From: Aeromicrobium erythreum
GTDB taxonomy: Bacteria > Actinomycetota > Actinomycetes > Propionibacteriales > Nocardioidaceae
Length of the DNA stretch: 64,000 nucleotides
Assembly: GCF_001509405.1 (NCBI RefSeq)
Contig: NZ_CP011502.1
Span: 2,170,001-2,234,000 of the forward strand
Direction of reading: 5' to 3'
The translations under genes and the position numbers were made by a program. Of this stretch, positions 1-8,635 are shown one piece after another. Under the pieces are notes generated by a model, which worked only from the letters and a program-made list of their open reading frames with translations, did not search any database and was not told the origin of the DNA. Position 1 is the stretch's first letter. The number at the start of each line of letters is the position of its first letter.

Positions 1-1167
1 GTCGTACGCCGGCACGGCCCCGTGGTCGCGCCGCTCGCCGCGCTCGGCGTCGCCTACCTCGTGCTCTACCGGGCCACCACGCCCCCGCCGGTGCAGGTCA
101 CCGGTGCCACGCCGTGGCTCGACGTCGCCGACCGGCTCCTCCTGTCATCCGTGCTGCCCGGGCTGGTCGGCGGACCCTGGCGCTGGGACGTCGCCGCGGA
201 CCCGCTGTCGGTCCCCGACCCCCTGCTCGCGGTGCGCGTGGTGGCTGCCGTCGCGGTCCTGGTGGTCGTCGCCGTCGCGTGGCGTCGGCACCCGAGCACC
301 ACGTGGCGTGCGGTCGTCGTGGTGCTCGTGCAGGTGGCGGGCACCTACGTCGCGATCGCCCTCGGCCGTGGGCTGCAGGTCGGGGCCGTCGCCGGCCAGT
401 TCACGCGCTACCTGCCCGACCTCGCCGCGGTGCTGCCGTTGGCGCTGGCCGCTGCTGTCCTGCCGGTGCGCGTGCCCGACGCACCGACCGTGCGCGAGCG
501 TCCGCTGCTGCCCCGTCTGCCCTCGGTGCCGCGCGCAGCGCAGGGAGCCGCGCTCTCCGTCGTGCTCGTCGCGTCGCTGGTGAACGCGGCCGACTACGCG
601 CGACCGTGGCACGAGGACTTCCCCGCGCGTCGCTACGTCGAGAACGCGCGCGCGTCGCTGCTCGCCGACCCGCGCCCCGTCGCCGACCTCGAGGTCCCGG
701 AGCTCGTGCAGCTCGGGCTGCACTACCCGCGGAACCTGCCGTCGCACGTGCTCGCGCCGTACGGTGATCTCGTGGACGCACGCAGGCAGGGCAACGACCT
801 CGCGGTGCTCGATACCGACGGCACGGCGCGCCAGCCGCTCGTGCGCGGCGCCGAGAGCGCTCCCGGACCCGTGGCCGGCTGCGGGACGAAGGTCGTACCA
901 GGTGAGCCGGGGCGCATCGCGCTCGACCGGGCGCAGATGCCCGACTTCCCGTGGACCACGATCAACTACGCCGCGTCGGTCGACGGCGAGGCCGTGCTGC
1001 GCTTCGACGGTCGCGAGCCCGTGCGCATGCAGGTCCTCAGCGGCCCGCACACCTACCTCGTCAACGGCGACGGCGCCTACTCGACGCTCGAGGTCGACGT
1101 GACGACACCCGGCCTGACGGTCTGCGTCGACCGCGTCGCGGCGGGCACGCTGGAGGCCCTGCGATGA
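1..1167 (+). CDS. Polytopic membrane protein, 5' end outside window
   Basis: The reading frame is open from base 1, so the true start lies upstream; a GTG at 22 is only an internal candidate. The visible 388 codons have about five hydrophobic segments (for example around 202-280, 301-360 and 421-480), followed by a roughly 190-residue polar C-terminal domain from about base 600 that should face outside. That layout (membrane part plus extracytoplasmic tail) resembles GT-C fold glycosyltransferases and related envelope glycan proteins, but I see no catalytic motif. The stop overlaps the start of the acyltransferase by ATGA (1164-1167), so the two are probably translated together. It lies in a cell-envelope polysaccharide island, which is the main hint of function. 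I do not recognise a family. Confidence 0.75.
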   Translation, partial: VVRRHGPVVAPLAALGVAYLVLYRATTPPPVQVTGATPWLDVADRLLLSSVLPGLVGGPWRWDVAADPLSVPDPLLAVRVVAAVAVLVVVAVAWRRHPSTTWRAVVVVLVQVAGTYVAIALGRGLQVGAVAGQFTRYLPDLAAVLPLALAAAVLPVRVPDAPTVRERPLLPRLPSVPRAAQGAALSVVLVASLVNAADYARPWHEDFPARRYVENARASLLADPRPVADLEVPELVQLGLHYPRNLPSHVLAPYGDLVDARRQGNDLAVLDTDGTARQPLVRGAESAPGPVAGCGTKVVPGEPGRIALDRAQMPDFPWTTINYAASVDGEAVLRFDGREPVRMQVLSGPHTYLVNGDGAYSTLEVDVTTPGLTVCVDRVAAGTLEALR

Positions 1168-2426
1168 CGGCGACGGTTCCCGGCTCCCCCACCTCCCCCG
1201 CGGCACCCGCCGACCGGACGTCGGGCGGACGCGCCGTCGCACCCGTGTACCCGGGCCTCGACACGCTGCGCGCGGTGGCCTCCCTCGCGGTCGTGCTCAC
1301 CCACTGCGCGTTCTGGGCCGGGTTCTACGACGAGGGTCTGCTCGGAGCCGCGATGCAGCGCCTCGAGGTCGGTGTCGCCGTCTTCTTCGTGCTGTCCGGC
1401 TTCCTGCTCGCGCATCCCTGGCTCACCGCGGCGCGCACCCGCGAGCAGCACGACTCGGTGGCGCGGTACGCCTGGAAGCGCGCGCTGCGCGTCCTGCCCG
1501 TCTACTGGGTCACCGTCGTGCTGGCGCTGCTGATCGTGCGGCAGAACCGCGAGCTCGGCCTGGACCGCTGGGTGCAGAACCTCGCGCTCGTGGACCTCTA
1601 CCGCGAGCCGGCGCTGCCCGAGGGCCTCTCGCAGATGTGGAGCCTCGCGACCGAGGTCGCGTTCTACGCCGCGCTGCCCCTGATCCTCGTCGTGCTGCTG
1701 GGTCGACGCACCCACGGTCTGCGCGTCAGGCGGGTGCTCACGCTGCTCTCCGTCCTCGCCGTGCTGTCGCTCGTCTGGACGTCGGCGGCCTCGATCGGCG
1801 GCCCGCTCGTGCCACTAGGTCCCTGGACGACGCAGGCGCTCCCGGCCTTCCTGGGCTGGTTCGCGGTCGGCATCGCGTTCGCCGTCGTCGACGTCGACCG
1901 CCGCCATCCGCTGCCCGGGCGCCCGTCGCGCGTCGCGCACCGCCTCGAGTCGGTGGCGTCCGCCCCGGGTGCCTGCTGGCTCCTGGCAGGGGCGGTGCTC
2001 GTCGTCGCGTCGACCCCGCTCGGCGGCGCGGCCGGACTCTTCGCGCGCACGTCGTCGGAGTCGCTCGTGCGCGCCGTGGCGTACGCGGTCGTCGCCGCGC
2101 TCGTGGTGCTCCCGAGCGTGTTCGGCGACGCCGACTCCCCTTACGCCCGCTGGATGGCGCACCCGTGGCTGCGGCACCTCGGCCACGTGTCCTACAGCCT
2201 CTTCTGCTGCCACGTGATCGTGCTGTGGGTGCTGTTCGACCGGCTCGACCTCACGCTCTTCAACGCGTCGTTCCCGCTCGTCATCGTGCTGGTCCTCGCC
2301 GTGTCGCTGCCCGTCTCGGAGCTGCTCTACCGACTGGTCGAGCGCCCGTTCCTCCGCCTCAAGAACCTCGGCCGGCGCGCGCCGGCGGCCACCACGACCG
2401 ACACGGCGGCGAGCGCCGCCAGCTGA
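1164..2426 (+). CDS. Acyltransferase family 3 (OafA/YrhL-like) membrane protein
   Basis: Predicted 420-residue integral membrane O-acyltransferase of the PF01757 family, which transfers acetyl or other acyl groups onto extracytoplasmic glycans. The N-terminal region has GLDTLRAVASLAVVLTHC, which fits the family's R/K-x10-H signature (Arg followed ten residues later by the catalytic His). About ten hydrophobic segments follow, and the Arg/Lys-rich C-terminus ends at LVERPFLRLK, typical of the last helix of this family. The ATG start overlaps the stop of the preceding membrane protein (ATGA), so they form one transcription unit. Its 3' end runs 100 bases into the convergent arabinosyltransferase gene (2327-2426). 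The most likely job is decorating a surface polysaccharide made by the neighbouring genes. The acceptor is unknown. Confidence 0.85.
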   Translation: MTATVPGSPTSPAAPADRTSGGRAVAPVYPGLDTLRAVASLAVVLTHCAFWAGFYDEGLLGAAMQRLEVGVAVFFVLSGFLLAHPWLTAARTREQHDSVARYAWKRALRVLPVYWVTVVLALLIVRQNRELGLDRWVQNLALVDLYREPALPEGLSQMWSLATEVAFYAALPLILVVLLGRRTHGLRVRRVLTLLSVLAVLSLVWTSAASIGGPLVPLGPWTTQALPAFLGWFAVGIAFAVVDVDRRHPLPGRPSRVAHRLESVASAPGACWLLAGAVLVVASTPLGGAAGLFARTSSESLVRAVAYAVVAALVVLPSVFGDADSPYARWMAHPWLRHLGHVSYSLFCCHVIVLWVLFDRLDLTLFNASFPLVIVLVLAVSLPVSELLYRLVERPFLRLKNLGRRAPAATTTDTAASAAS

Positions 2427-5400
2427 GGCAGCGCGAGGTCGCCCGACCACGTGCTGAACTGTCCCCACGGGCGCAGCACCGCGATCCCGCCGGCCACGGC
2501 GACGAGCAGCCCCACGAGGGCAGCGGGCGGGACACGTCGCCGGGCCGCCCACGCGGCTCCGACGGCCAGGAGGGCGGTCAGCACGCCCGGCGCTCCGGCC
2601 AGCCAGGCCGCCGCCAGCACCCAGCCGCCCAGGACGACGGTCTCGCCGGACGCGCCCTCGACACGGCGGCGCGCGGGCGGACCCGGGCGTGACGGGAGCG
2701 CTGCGAGCAGGACCACGGCCAGGAACGCGAGCACACCGACGCCGAGGCCGGTCGTGTAGAGCGACTGCGGCGCGAACCTCGTGCTCACCTGCGCCGCGGC
2801 GCCCGCCGGCACGAGCCAGGCCTGCCGCCAGCCGTCGACGACCGTGGGCCGCAGCGCCGCCCCATCGGGTCCGGTGGCCTCCCAGCCGGCGTTGGTGTTC
2901 GACCGCTCGGCGAGCACCACCGTCGCCGAGTCGGGCGTCGCGACCTGACGCTGCAGCAGCAGGTCGGCCGGGCGCAGTGCCGTCGTGCCCGCCGCCACCA
3001 CCCGGTGCTCGCCCGACGTGAGCGCGACGTCGTCGTCTGAGCAGAGCTCGACCGGGACCGCCTGGCCCGACAGCAGCGTGCGGGCGTCGACGGCCAGACG
3101 GGTGCGTCGCACCGTGCCGTCGACGACGACCGTGGGCCCGTCGGCGCACCGCACCGTGACGTCGACCGTGTCGAGGCGTACCGGAAGTCCGGCGACGCCG
3201 GGCGTCGAGAGCTCGGTGAGGCCCACCGGGAGGGCGCGCGCCGTGCCCGTGAAGTCCAGGTCGGTACGGGGCGCCTGCGGCGACAGGTGCAGCTCGACCG
3301 ACGTCGTGCGCACGCGCGGCAGCCGCAGCACCCCGTCACGGACCTGCACGGTGCGGGTGGTGCCGTCGGCGAGCACCGTCCGCACCGACCGGACGGGCGT
3401 GGCGGCCAGGTCGACGGACGTCTGCAGACGGACGCGGTCGAGGCGGACCGGGCGCGCCCAGCGCAGGGTCACGGTGGGGTCGGGATCGTCGGCCGCGGCG
3501 ACCCATCCGGTCGAGCGGTCGCCGTCGGCGAGCGCGAGTGCCCCGCCCCGCCCCGACGTGCCCTGCTGCGAGGAGACCTCCACGGTGGCGAGCCGGCCGC
3601 GCTGCACGAGGGCGTCGAGCGCCTGGCCGCCACGTCCGGTGACGGTCATCGACGGGCGGTAGCGCGCCGCGGTGCGCAGCGGGACGAGCCGGTCGAGCGC
3701 GCCGGCGTCCTCGACCTCGCGGACGTGCCGGTCCGAGCAGTTCTGCACGCCCTCGACGACGGAGCAACCGTCGGCAGCGCCCACGTCGGCCTGCAGGAGC
3801 ACCGTGGCCGGCGCCGCCCACCCTCGGGGCAGCAGCGGGAGACGCAGCGGTCGCGCCAGGCCCACCGCGTCCGGGATGCCGACCTCCTGCAGGGCGAGGG
3901 GGCGCTCGGCGCTCGTGGCTCCGCTGATCCGCAGCCGCGAGACCCGGCCGACCTCCACGAGGACGGCACGACCGTCGCGGAGCACGACGTCGCGTGGCCC
4001 GTCCTGCGTCGTCACCCGCACCCGGCGCTCCTCGCCGTCGCGGCCGGCCGCGGTGATCGGCACGATGCCGAGGTCGACCTCGCGGCCGAGGTCGAGGTCG
4101 AGCCAGGCCGTCCGGTCGAACCGGCCGGGATCCGCGGTCCACGCCGTCGTCGGGTCGCGATCGAACGCGGCCCACGGGCTCGCCGACGGGTCGGTCCACG
4201 GCGAGGCACCGGCGTCGGACCGCGACGACGACGCCGTGAGCGCCTTGGCACCGCGCAGCACCGGCACGGTCGACCACGGCTCGACGGCGTCCTGGGAGTA
4301 CCGGTGGACGGGCCGGTCGGCGCGCCACGGCTCCTGCCGGGTCAGCGAGGCAGACCGGTTGTCGCGGACGGCCGCGAAGTCGGCCTCGCGGCGCCGGTTG
4401 CCGTCGGTCAGCACGACCGGCGCGTCGTCGAGCTCGTCGCCCGTCACGTCCTGCGCCATCACCGTCGTCGGGGGCGCTGCACCGCGCTGCTCCAGACGCA
4501 GCAGCGACCGCGCGTCGCCGACCAGCACACCCGTGCGCGACGTCGACGTGGCGGTGCGTGGTGGGTCGACGCCGTCGAGGACGAAGACCTCGACGGCCTG
4601 CCGCGGGGCCTGCAGCCCGGCGTCGACGAAGGGTCCTGGTCCGTCGGCGCCGTCGAGCCGGGGCCCGCCGCCGATCACCGGGCCGAAGCCCGCCGCGCGT
4701 CGCACGCCAGGAGTGCTGAGCAGCGTCGACCGCACGGTCTCCGGCGACAGCACGTCGCCGGAGCGGGAGACGTCGAACCGGACGACGAACGTGCGCACGC
4801 CGGCGCGTCGCAGGGTCGCCGCGAGACCGGCGTCGCCGCGTCCGGACTCGAGCGCCGCCGAGACCGCGTCCATCCACTCGATGGTGCCGCCCGGCGTGAG
4901 CGGGATGACGTTGCGGACCGCCCACGGCGACCGCGCGAGCGGCTGCAGCGGCTCGTCGTTCGTGCGACCCCACGCGTACTCGCCGAACGTCGTCGCCGGC
5001 AGCAGCAGGGCCCGGCCGGGTGCGTTGTCGGCGAGCCAGTCGGCGGTCTGCGTCCAGTACTGCGGGACGTCGACGTAGCTGCCGCGCGGAGCGACGTGAC
5101 CCGTCCACGCCGGTGCCGTCGCTCCGGCGAGCGCCGCGCAGGCCAGCACGGCCACGCCGACGGCGTTCGTGCGTCGCACGGCACCCGACCCTCGCGCCAG
5201 GAGCACGCCCAGCAGGTGCGCGAGTCCCAGCACGAGCGGCAGGCGCACGAGCACGTCGAACTTGTGGGTGTTGCGCACGGGCGACAGCACGCCGTCGAGC
5301 AGCGCCTGGACGTCGGTCGCCCCGAGGCCCCGCGTCGCGCCGACGTGGCCGGCGGTGACCGCGACGAGCCCCAGCACCAGCCCGGTGACCAGGTAGCGAC

Positions 5401-6358
5401 GGTGCGGCACGTCGCGCCGCGCGAGTCCGACGAGACCGAGCGCCAGCACGAGCACGCCGTTGAGGACGAGCAGCCGGTCGGTGACCAGGAGGCGTCCGGC
5501 ATCGGACCAGAGGTCGACGTACGGCACCCAGTTGGTCGTGCCGCGCAGCGCGTCGAGAACGGTCGCCGCGAACGTCGTGGTCGGGGCGGACTCGATGTAG
5601 TCGAGGAAGGGCGGGCTGTAGCGGCCCAGCAGCAGGAGCGGCAGGATCCACCAGCAGGTCACGGCCAGCACGAGCGGCGGCCACCACAGCAGCAGCGCCC
5701 GACGTCGCGGCCCGCTCGTCCCGACGAGCAGGAACCAGCCCGCGAGCGGCACGACCGCGAAGGTGGCGACCGCGTTGACGCCGCCGACCGCGCCCACGGC
5801 GAGGGCGCTGAGCGCCGCGTACCGGCGCGGGTCGCCACGGCGAGCGCCGAGGACGAGCGGGAGGATCACCCAGGGGGCCACCGCCGACGGCCACACCTCG
5901 ATGGACGACGGCCCCAGCACCGACAGCATGCGCGGCGACAGTGCGAAGGCGAGCGCCGCGACGATGCGCGAGGCGTCCGAGCCGATGCCGAGGGCCTCGG
6001 CCAGCTTCACCACCCCGACGAACGCCACCACGAGCACCACGGCCCACCACGCACGCTGCACGACCCACGGGGGCAGCTGCGCGAGGTCACCCAGCCCGAA
6101 GAACGGGCCCATCGGGAACAGGTACCCGTACGCCTGGTTCTGCACCTGGCCGAACGCGCCCGACGGGTCCCAGAGCGTCAGCGCCCGGCCCAGGAACCCC
6201 CACGGGTCGACCGTGAGGTCGAGCTTGGTGTCGGTGACGACCCGACCGGGGGCCTGGGCGAACGCGAGCGCCACGAGCACCGCGGACCACGCGACCAGGC
6301 GCGTGCGTCGGCGACCGTCCCCCCTCAGCGTCTGCGCAGCACGATCGCGAGGTTCCAC
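2327..6358 (-). CDS. aftD: AftD-like alpha-(1->3)-arabinofuranosyltransferase
   Basis: 1343 residues, matching the size of mycobacterial AftD, a membrane GT-C enzyme that adds arabinofuranose from decaprenyl-phosphoarabinose to cell-wall arabinan. Residues 1 to about 450 hold many membrane helices, with an early extracytoplasmic loop carrying acidic residues (TDTKLDLTVDPWGFL) as in DUF3367/AftD proteins. The large exported part has two discoidin-like carbohydrate-binding segments, near residues 700-830 (AFDRDPTTAW) and 920-1020 (LADGDRSTGWV). Two or more helices close the protein after about 1200. The start at 6358 overlaps the methyltransferase end by 34 bases, so the two are co-transcribed. 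A DUF2613 gene nearby matches the mycobacterial aftD neighbourhood. Family assignment is strong. The exact sugar linkage in this organism is inference. Confidence 0.85.
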   Translation of the reverse strand: MEPRDRAAQTLRGDGRRRTRLVAWSAVLVALAFAQAPGRVVTDTKLDLTVDPWGFLGRALTLWDPSGAFGQVQNQAYGYLFPMGPFFGLGDLAQLPPWVVQRAWWAVVLVVAFVGVVKLAEALGIGSDASRIVAALAFALSPRMLSVLGPSSIEVWPSAVAPWVILPLVLGARRGDPRRYAALSALAVGAVGGVNAVATFAVVPLAGWFLLVGTSGPRRRALLLWWPPLVLAVTCWWILPLLLLGRYSPPFLDYIESAPTTTFAATVLDALRGTTNWVPYVDLWSDAGRLLVTDRLLVLNGVLVLALGLVGLARRDVPHRRYLVTGLVLGLVAVTAGHVGATRGLGATDVQALLDGVLSPVRNTHKFDVLVRLPLVLGLAHLLGVLLARGSGAVRRTNAVGVAVLACAALAGATAPAWTGHVAPRGSYVDVPQYWTQTADWLADNAPGRALLLPATTFGEYAWGRTNDEPLQPLARSPWAVRNVIPLTPGGTIEWMDAVSAALESGRGDAGLAATLRRAGVRTFVVRFDVSRSGDVLSPETVRSTLLSTPGVRRAAGFGPVIGGGPRLDGADGPGPFVDAGLQAPRQAVEVFVLDGVDPPRTATSTSRTGVLVGDARSLLRLEQRGAAPPTTVMAQDVTGDELDDAPVVLTDGNRRREADFAAVRDNRSASLTRQEPWRADRPVHRYSQDAVEPWSTVPVLRGAKALTASSSRSDAGASPWTDPSASPWAAFDRDPTTAWTADPGRFDRTAWLDLDLGREVDLGIVPITAAGRDGEERRVRVTTQDGPRDVVLRDGRAVLVEVGRVSRLRISGATSAERPLALQEVGIPDAVGLARPLRLPLLPRGWAAPATVLLQADVGAADGCSVVEGVQNCSDRHVREVEDAGALDRLVPLRTAARYRPSMTVTGRGGQALDALVQRGRLATVEVSSQQGTSGRGGALALADGDRSTGWVAAADDPDPTVTLRWARPVRLDRVRLQTSVDLAATPVRSVRTVLADGTTRTVQVRDGVLRLPRVRTTSVELHLSPQAPRTDLDFTGTARALPVGLTELSTPGVAGLPVRLDTVDVTVRCADGPTVVVDGTVRRTRLAVDARTLLSGQAVPVELCSDDDVALTSGEHRVVAAGTTALRPADLLLQRQVATPDSATVVLAERSNTNAGWEATGPDGAALRPTVVDGWRQAWLVPAGAAAQVSTRFAPQSLYTTGLGVGVLAFLAVVLLAALPSRPGPPARRRVEGASGETVVLGGWVLAAAWLAGAPGVLTALLAVGAAWAARRRVPPAALVGLLVAVAGGIAVLRPWGQFSTWSGDLALPQLAALAAVSVVVAAGARRPRFLRRRNGRSTSR

Positions 6359-7086
6359 GTCACCACCTCACGCACGACGGGCACGCGCAGCACCCACCAC
6401 GCCCAGCGCGGCAGGTAGCGCGGCACGAGCGCGAGCACCTCCACGTCGGGTCGCGACCGTGCCCAGCGCAGTCCGGCCGCGGCCGTGACCGCGAACAACG
6501 ACGTGCCGAACACGTTCTTCGGGGGGTGCCCCTCACGCCGGGCGTAGCGTCGGGCGGCGCGGTGGCCGCCGAGGTAGTGCCAGGGAGCCGTCTCGTGACC
6601 GCCCCACGGTCCCCACCAGAGGGTGTAGGAGCAGAAGACCAGCCCACCGGGACGGGTCACGCGGACCATCTCGTCGGCCATGAGCCACGGGTCGGGGACG
6701 TGCTCGAGGACGTTCGAGGAGTACGTGACGTCGAAGCTGCCGTCGGCGAACGGGAGCTGCATGCCGCTGCCGAGGACGGTGCCCGGCTCGGGCGACCCCA
6801 GCCCGGACAGCTCGCCGAGGTCGGCGTCGAGCGGGGTGTACCGGGCGCCCGCCCCGCGGAAGGCGCGCGCGAAGTAGCCCGGTCCGCCGCCGACGTCGAG
6901 CACCCACGCGCCGTCGAGGTCGGCGAAGTGCTGCACGTGCGCGACGGAGTCGGCCGCGAGCGCACCGTAGAAGCGGTCGGGGTCGGTCTGCTCCACCTGG
7001 AACGCCCGGAAGAGCCGCCAGGAGCGGCGCAGCGTGGGACGGAACGGCGCAGGCACCAGGGCACGATACCCCCCACGGAGGTCCAT
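6325..7086 (-). CDS. Class I SAM-dependent methyltransferase
   Basis: About 253 residues. Motif I, VLDVGGGPGYFARAF, binds S-adenosylmethionine; DADLGEL follows as the acidic strand-2 position, and the motif after PFADGSFDVTYSSNVLEHV is typical of Methyltransf_11 enzymes. I chose ATG at 7086 because GTCAGGA sits immediately upstream; an in-frame TTG at 7104 would add six residues without a better ribosome site. The C-terminus (LPRWAWWVLRVPVVREVVTW) is hydrophobic and could associate with the membrane. It lies upstream of and overlaps the AftD-like gene, and is divergent from a GT4 glycosyltransferase, so its substrate is probably a lipid-linked sugar or glycan intermediate. This is inferred from context only. 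Confidence 0.85.
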   Translation of the reverse strand: MDLRGGYRALVPAPFRPTLRRSWRLFRAFQVEQTDPDRFYGALAADSVAHVQHFADLDGAWVLDVGGGPGYFARAFRGAGARYTPLDADLGELSGLGSPEPGTVLGSGMQLPFADGSFDVTYSSNVLEHVPDPWLMADEMVRVTRPGGLVFCSYTLWWGPWGGHETAPWHYLGGHRAARRYARREGHPPKNVFGTSLFAVTAAAGLRWARSRPDVEVLALVPRYLPRWAWWVLRVPVVREVVTWNLAIVLRRR

Positions 7087-7200
7087 TCCTGACGTAGACT
7101 GCAATCACCGTGTTGAGGGACACGGACGACGCCCTGGCGTCGAGGGAGCGTCGGCCGCGGCCGGCACGAGGAGGGACCGGCTAACCACGCCGGGGCACAC

Positions 7201-8286
7201 GTGCACATTCTTTTCTGCAACTGGCGCGACACGCGCAACCCCGAGGGCGGCGGCTCCGAGCACTACGTCGAGACGATGGCTCGCGGCCTCGTCGAGCGCG
7301 GCCACCAGGTCACGATCGCCTGCGCCCGCCACGACGGCGCGCCTGACGACGAGGTCGTCGACGGCGTCCGCTTCGTCCGGCGCGGCAGCAAGCTCGACAT
7401 CTACGTCCTGACCTTCCTGCGGCTGCTGACCCGCCGCTACGGGCGCGTCGACCTCGTCGTCGACGTGCAGAACGGTCTGCCGTTCTTCACCCGCTGGGCC
7501 ACCCGCGCGCGCGTCGTCGTGCTGGTGCACCACGTGCACCGTGAGCAGTGGCCCGTCGTCTACCCGGGCTTGGTCGGTCGCGTCGGGTGGTGGATCGAGA
7601 GCCGCCTCGCGCCCCGCCTCTACCGCCGTAGCCGCTACGTGACGGTCTCCGCCGCCAGCAAGGCCGAGCTGGTCGAGCTCGGCGTCGACCGCGACCGCAT
7701 CCGCATCGTCCACAACGGCAACGACCCGGCGCCGCGCGTCGACGTCGAGCGCTCCGACGTCCCGCGCCTCGTGGTGCTCGGCCGCCTGGTCCCGCACAAG
7801 CAGGTCGAGCACGCGATCGACGCCCTCGTGGCCGTGCGACGCACCCACCCGGGCGCCGTGCTCGACGTCGTCGGGTCGGGCTGGTGGGACGAGCAGCTGC
7901 ACGACTACGCACGTGAGGCGGGCGTGTCCGACGCCGTCGTCTTCCACGGCCACGTCGACGACACCACCAAGCACGCGCTGCTCGCGCAGGCCTGGATCAT
8001 GCTGCTGCCCTCGCTGAAGGAAGGCTGGGGCATCGTCGTCGGCGAGGCGGGTGCGCACGGCACGCCCACGGTCGCCTACGCGTCGGCGGGCGGCACGACC
8101 GAGTCGATCGACCACAAGGACTCCGGCCTGCTGGTCGAGGACCGCGACGAGCTGGTGCGGGCGACGTGCGACCTGGTGACCGACCACGAGTGGCGCACGT
8201 TCCTCGGCGAGGGCGCTCGCACGAAGGCGGCCACGTTCACGTGGGGCGCCTCGCAGGCCGCGTTCGCCGCGGCGCTGGACGACTGA
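7201..8286 (+). CDS. GT4-family glycosyltransferase
   Basis: 361-residue cytoplasmic, GT-B fold glycosyltransferase of family 4. The N-terminal domain begins MHILFCNWRDTRNPEGGGSE with the usual glycine-rich acceptor loop. The C-terminal donor domain has VVLGRLVPHKQVEHAIDAL and the E-x7-E signature in EGWGIVVGEAG, followed by GTPTVAYASAGGTTES, which binds the nucleotide sugar. The GTG start at 7201 has only weak ribosome-site support (a purine run near 7168-7178 is far away), but no better in-frame start exists before the conserved first strand. It faces away from the methyltransferase/AftD pair across a 114-base gap and ends at a strong bidirectional hairpin. The donor sugar cannot be read from the sequence. 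Confidence 0.88.
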   Translation: MHILFCNWRDTRNPEGGGSEHYVETMARGLVERGHQVTIACARHDGAPDDEVVDGVRFVRRGSKLDIYVLTFLRLLTRRYGRVDLVVDVQNGLPFFTRWATRARVVVLVHHVHREQWPVVYPGLVGRVGWWIESRLAPRLYRRSRYVTVSAASKAELVELGVDRDRIRIVHNGNDPAPRVDVERSDVPRLVVLGRLVPHKQVEHAIDALVAVRRTHPGAVLDVVGSGWWDEQLHDYAREAGVSDAVVFHGHVDDTTKHALLAQAWIMLLPSLKEGWGIVVGEAGAHGTPTVAYASAGGTTESIDHKDSGLLVEDRDELVRATCDLVTDHEWRTFLGEGARTKAATFTWGASQAAFAAALDD

Positions 8287-8331
8287 GCCCGACGGTCAGC
8301 ACCACCCGGCTCACGAGACACCACGCAGCAC

Positions 8332-8387
8332 GCACAGCAACGACGAGGGGCCCGGTCAGAAGACCGGGCCCCTCGTCGTTGCTGTGC
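8332..8387. terminator. Bidirectional terminator hairpin
   Basis: A perfect 26-bp inverted repeat (8332-8357 with 8362-8387) around a four-base AGAA loop, placed between two converging genes (the glycosyltransferase on + and the DUF2613 gene on -). The stem is GC-rich with CAGCAACGACGAGG at its base. Either strand can form it, so it should stop transcription from both sides. Confidence 0.85.
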
Positions 8388-8395
8388 TGGATGCG

Positions 8396-8539
8396 TCAGT
8401 TGCCGTAGCTGACCGTGCTGGTCTGGACGGGCTCGGTGCCCGCGCTCTGCTGCGACTGCACCACGCCGACGGCGGTAGCCGCGGCGAGTCCGCATCCGAC
8501 GAAGAAGGCGACGACGCCGCCCACGATTGAAGTTCCCAC
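8396..8539 (-). CDS. DUF2613-type small membrane protein
   Basis: 47-residue peptide starting with GTG at 8539, with a strong ribosome site GGGAGGACAAAAC just upstream (complement of 8541-8553). It starts VGTSIVGGVVAFFVGCG and continues through a single hydrophobic segment rich in Gly, Ala and Val, then a short polar tail ending VQTSTVSYGN. This matches the DUF2613 family of roughly 50-residue, single-helix exported or membrane peptides. In M. tuberculosis such a gene (Rv0236A) sits beside aftD, and here it lies two genes from the AftD-like gene, which supports the call. Function is unknown; a role as a partner of envelope glycosyltransferases is only suggested by linkage. It converges on the glycosyltransferase across the shared terminator. 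Confidence 0.75.
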   Translation of the reverse strand: MGTSIVGGVVAFFVGCGLAAATAVGVVQSQQSAGTEPVQTSTVSYGN

Positions 8540-8635
8540 GTTTTGTCCTCCCTCGAGACCACGTCAGGATACCAGGCAGCGAGACCACGCGGGGCCGGAC
8601 ACGTGGCACAGGTCTCGTCGCGTCGGACCACAGGC

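Noticed and set aside
3287-6418. 1043-codon open frame opposite the AftD-like gene
   Set aside because: Its amino-acid content (Arg, His, Gly, Asp repeats) is the usual antisense shadow of a GC-rich gene; the other strand has coherent membrane and carbohydrate-binding features.
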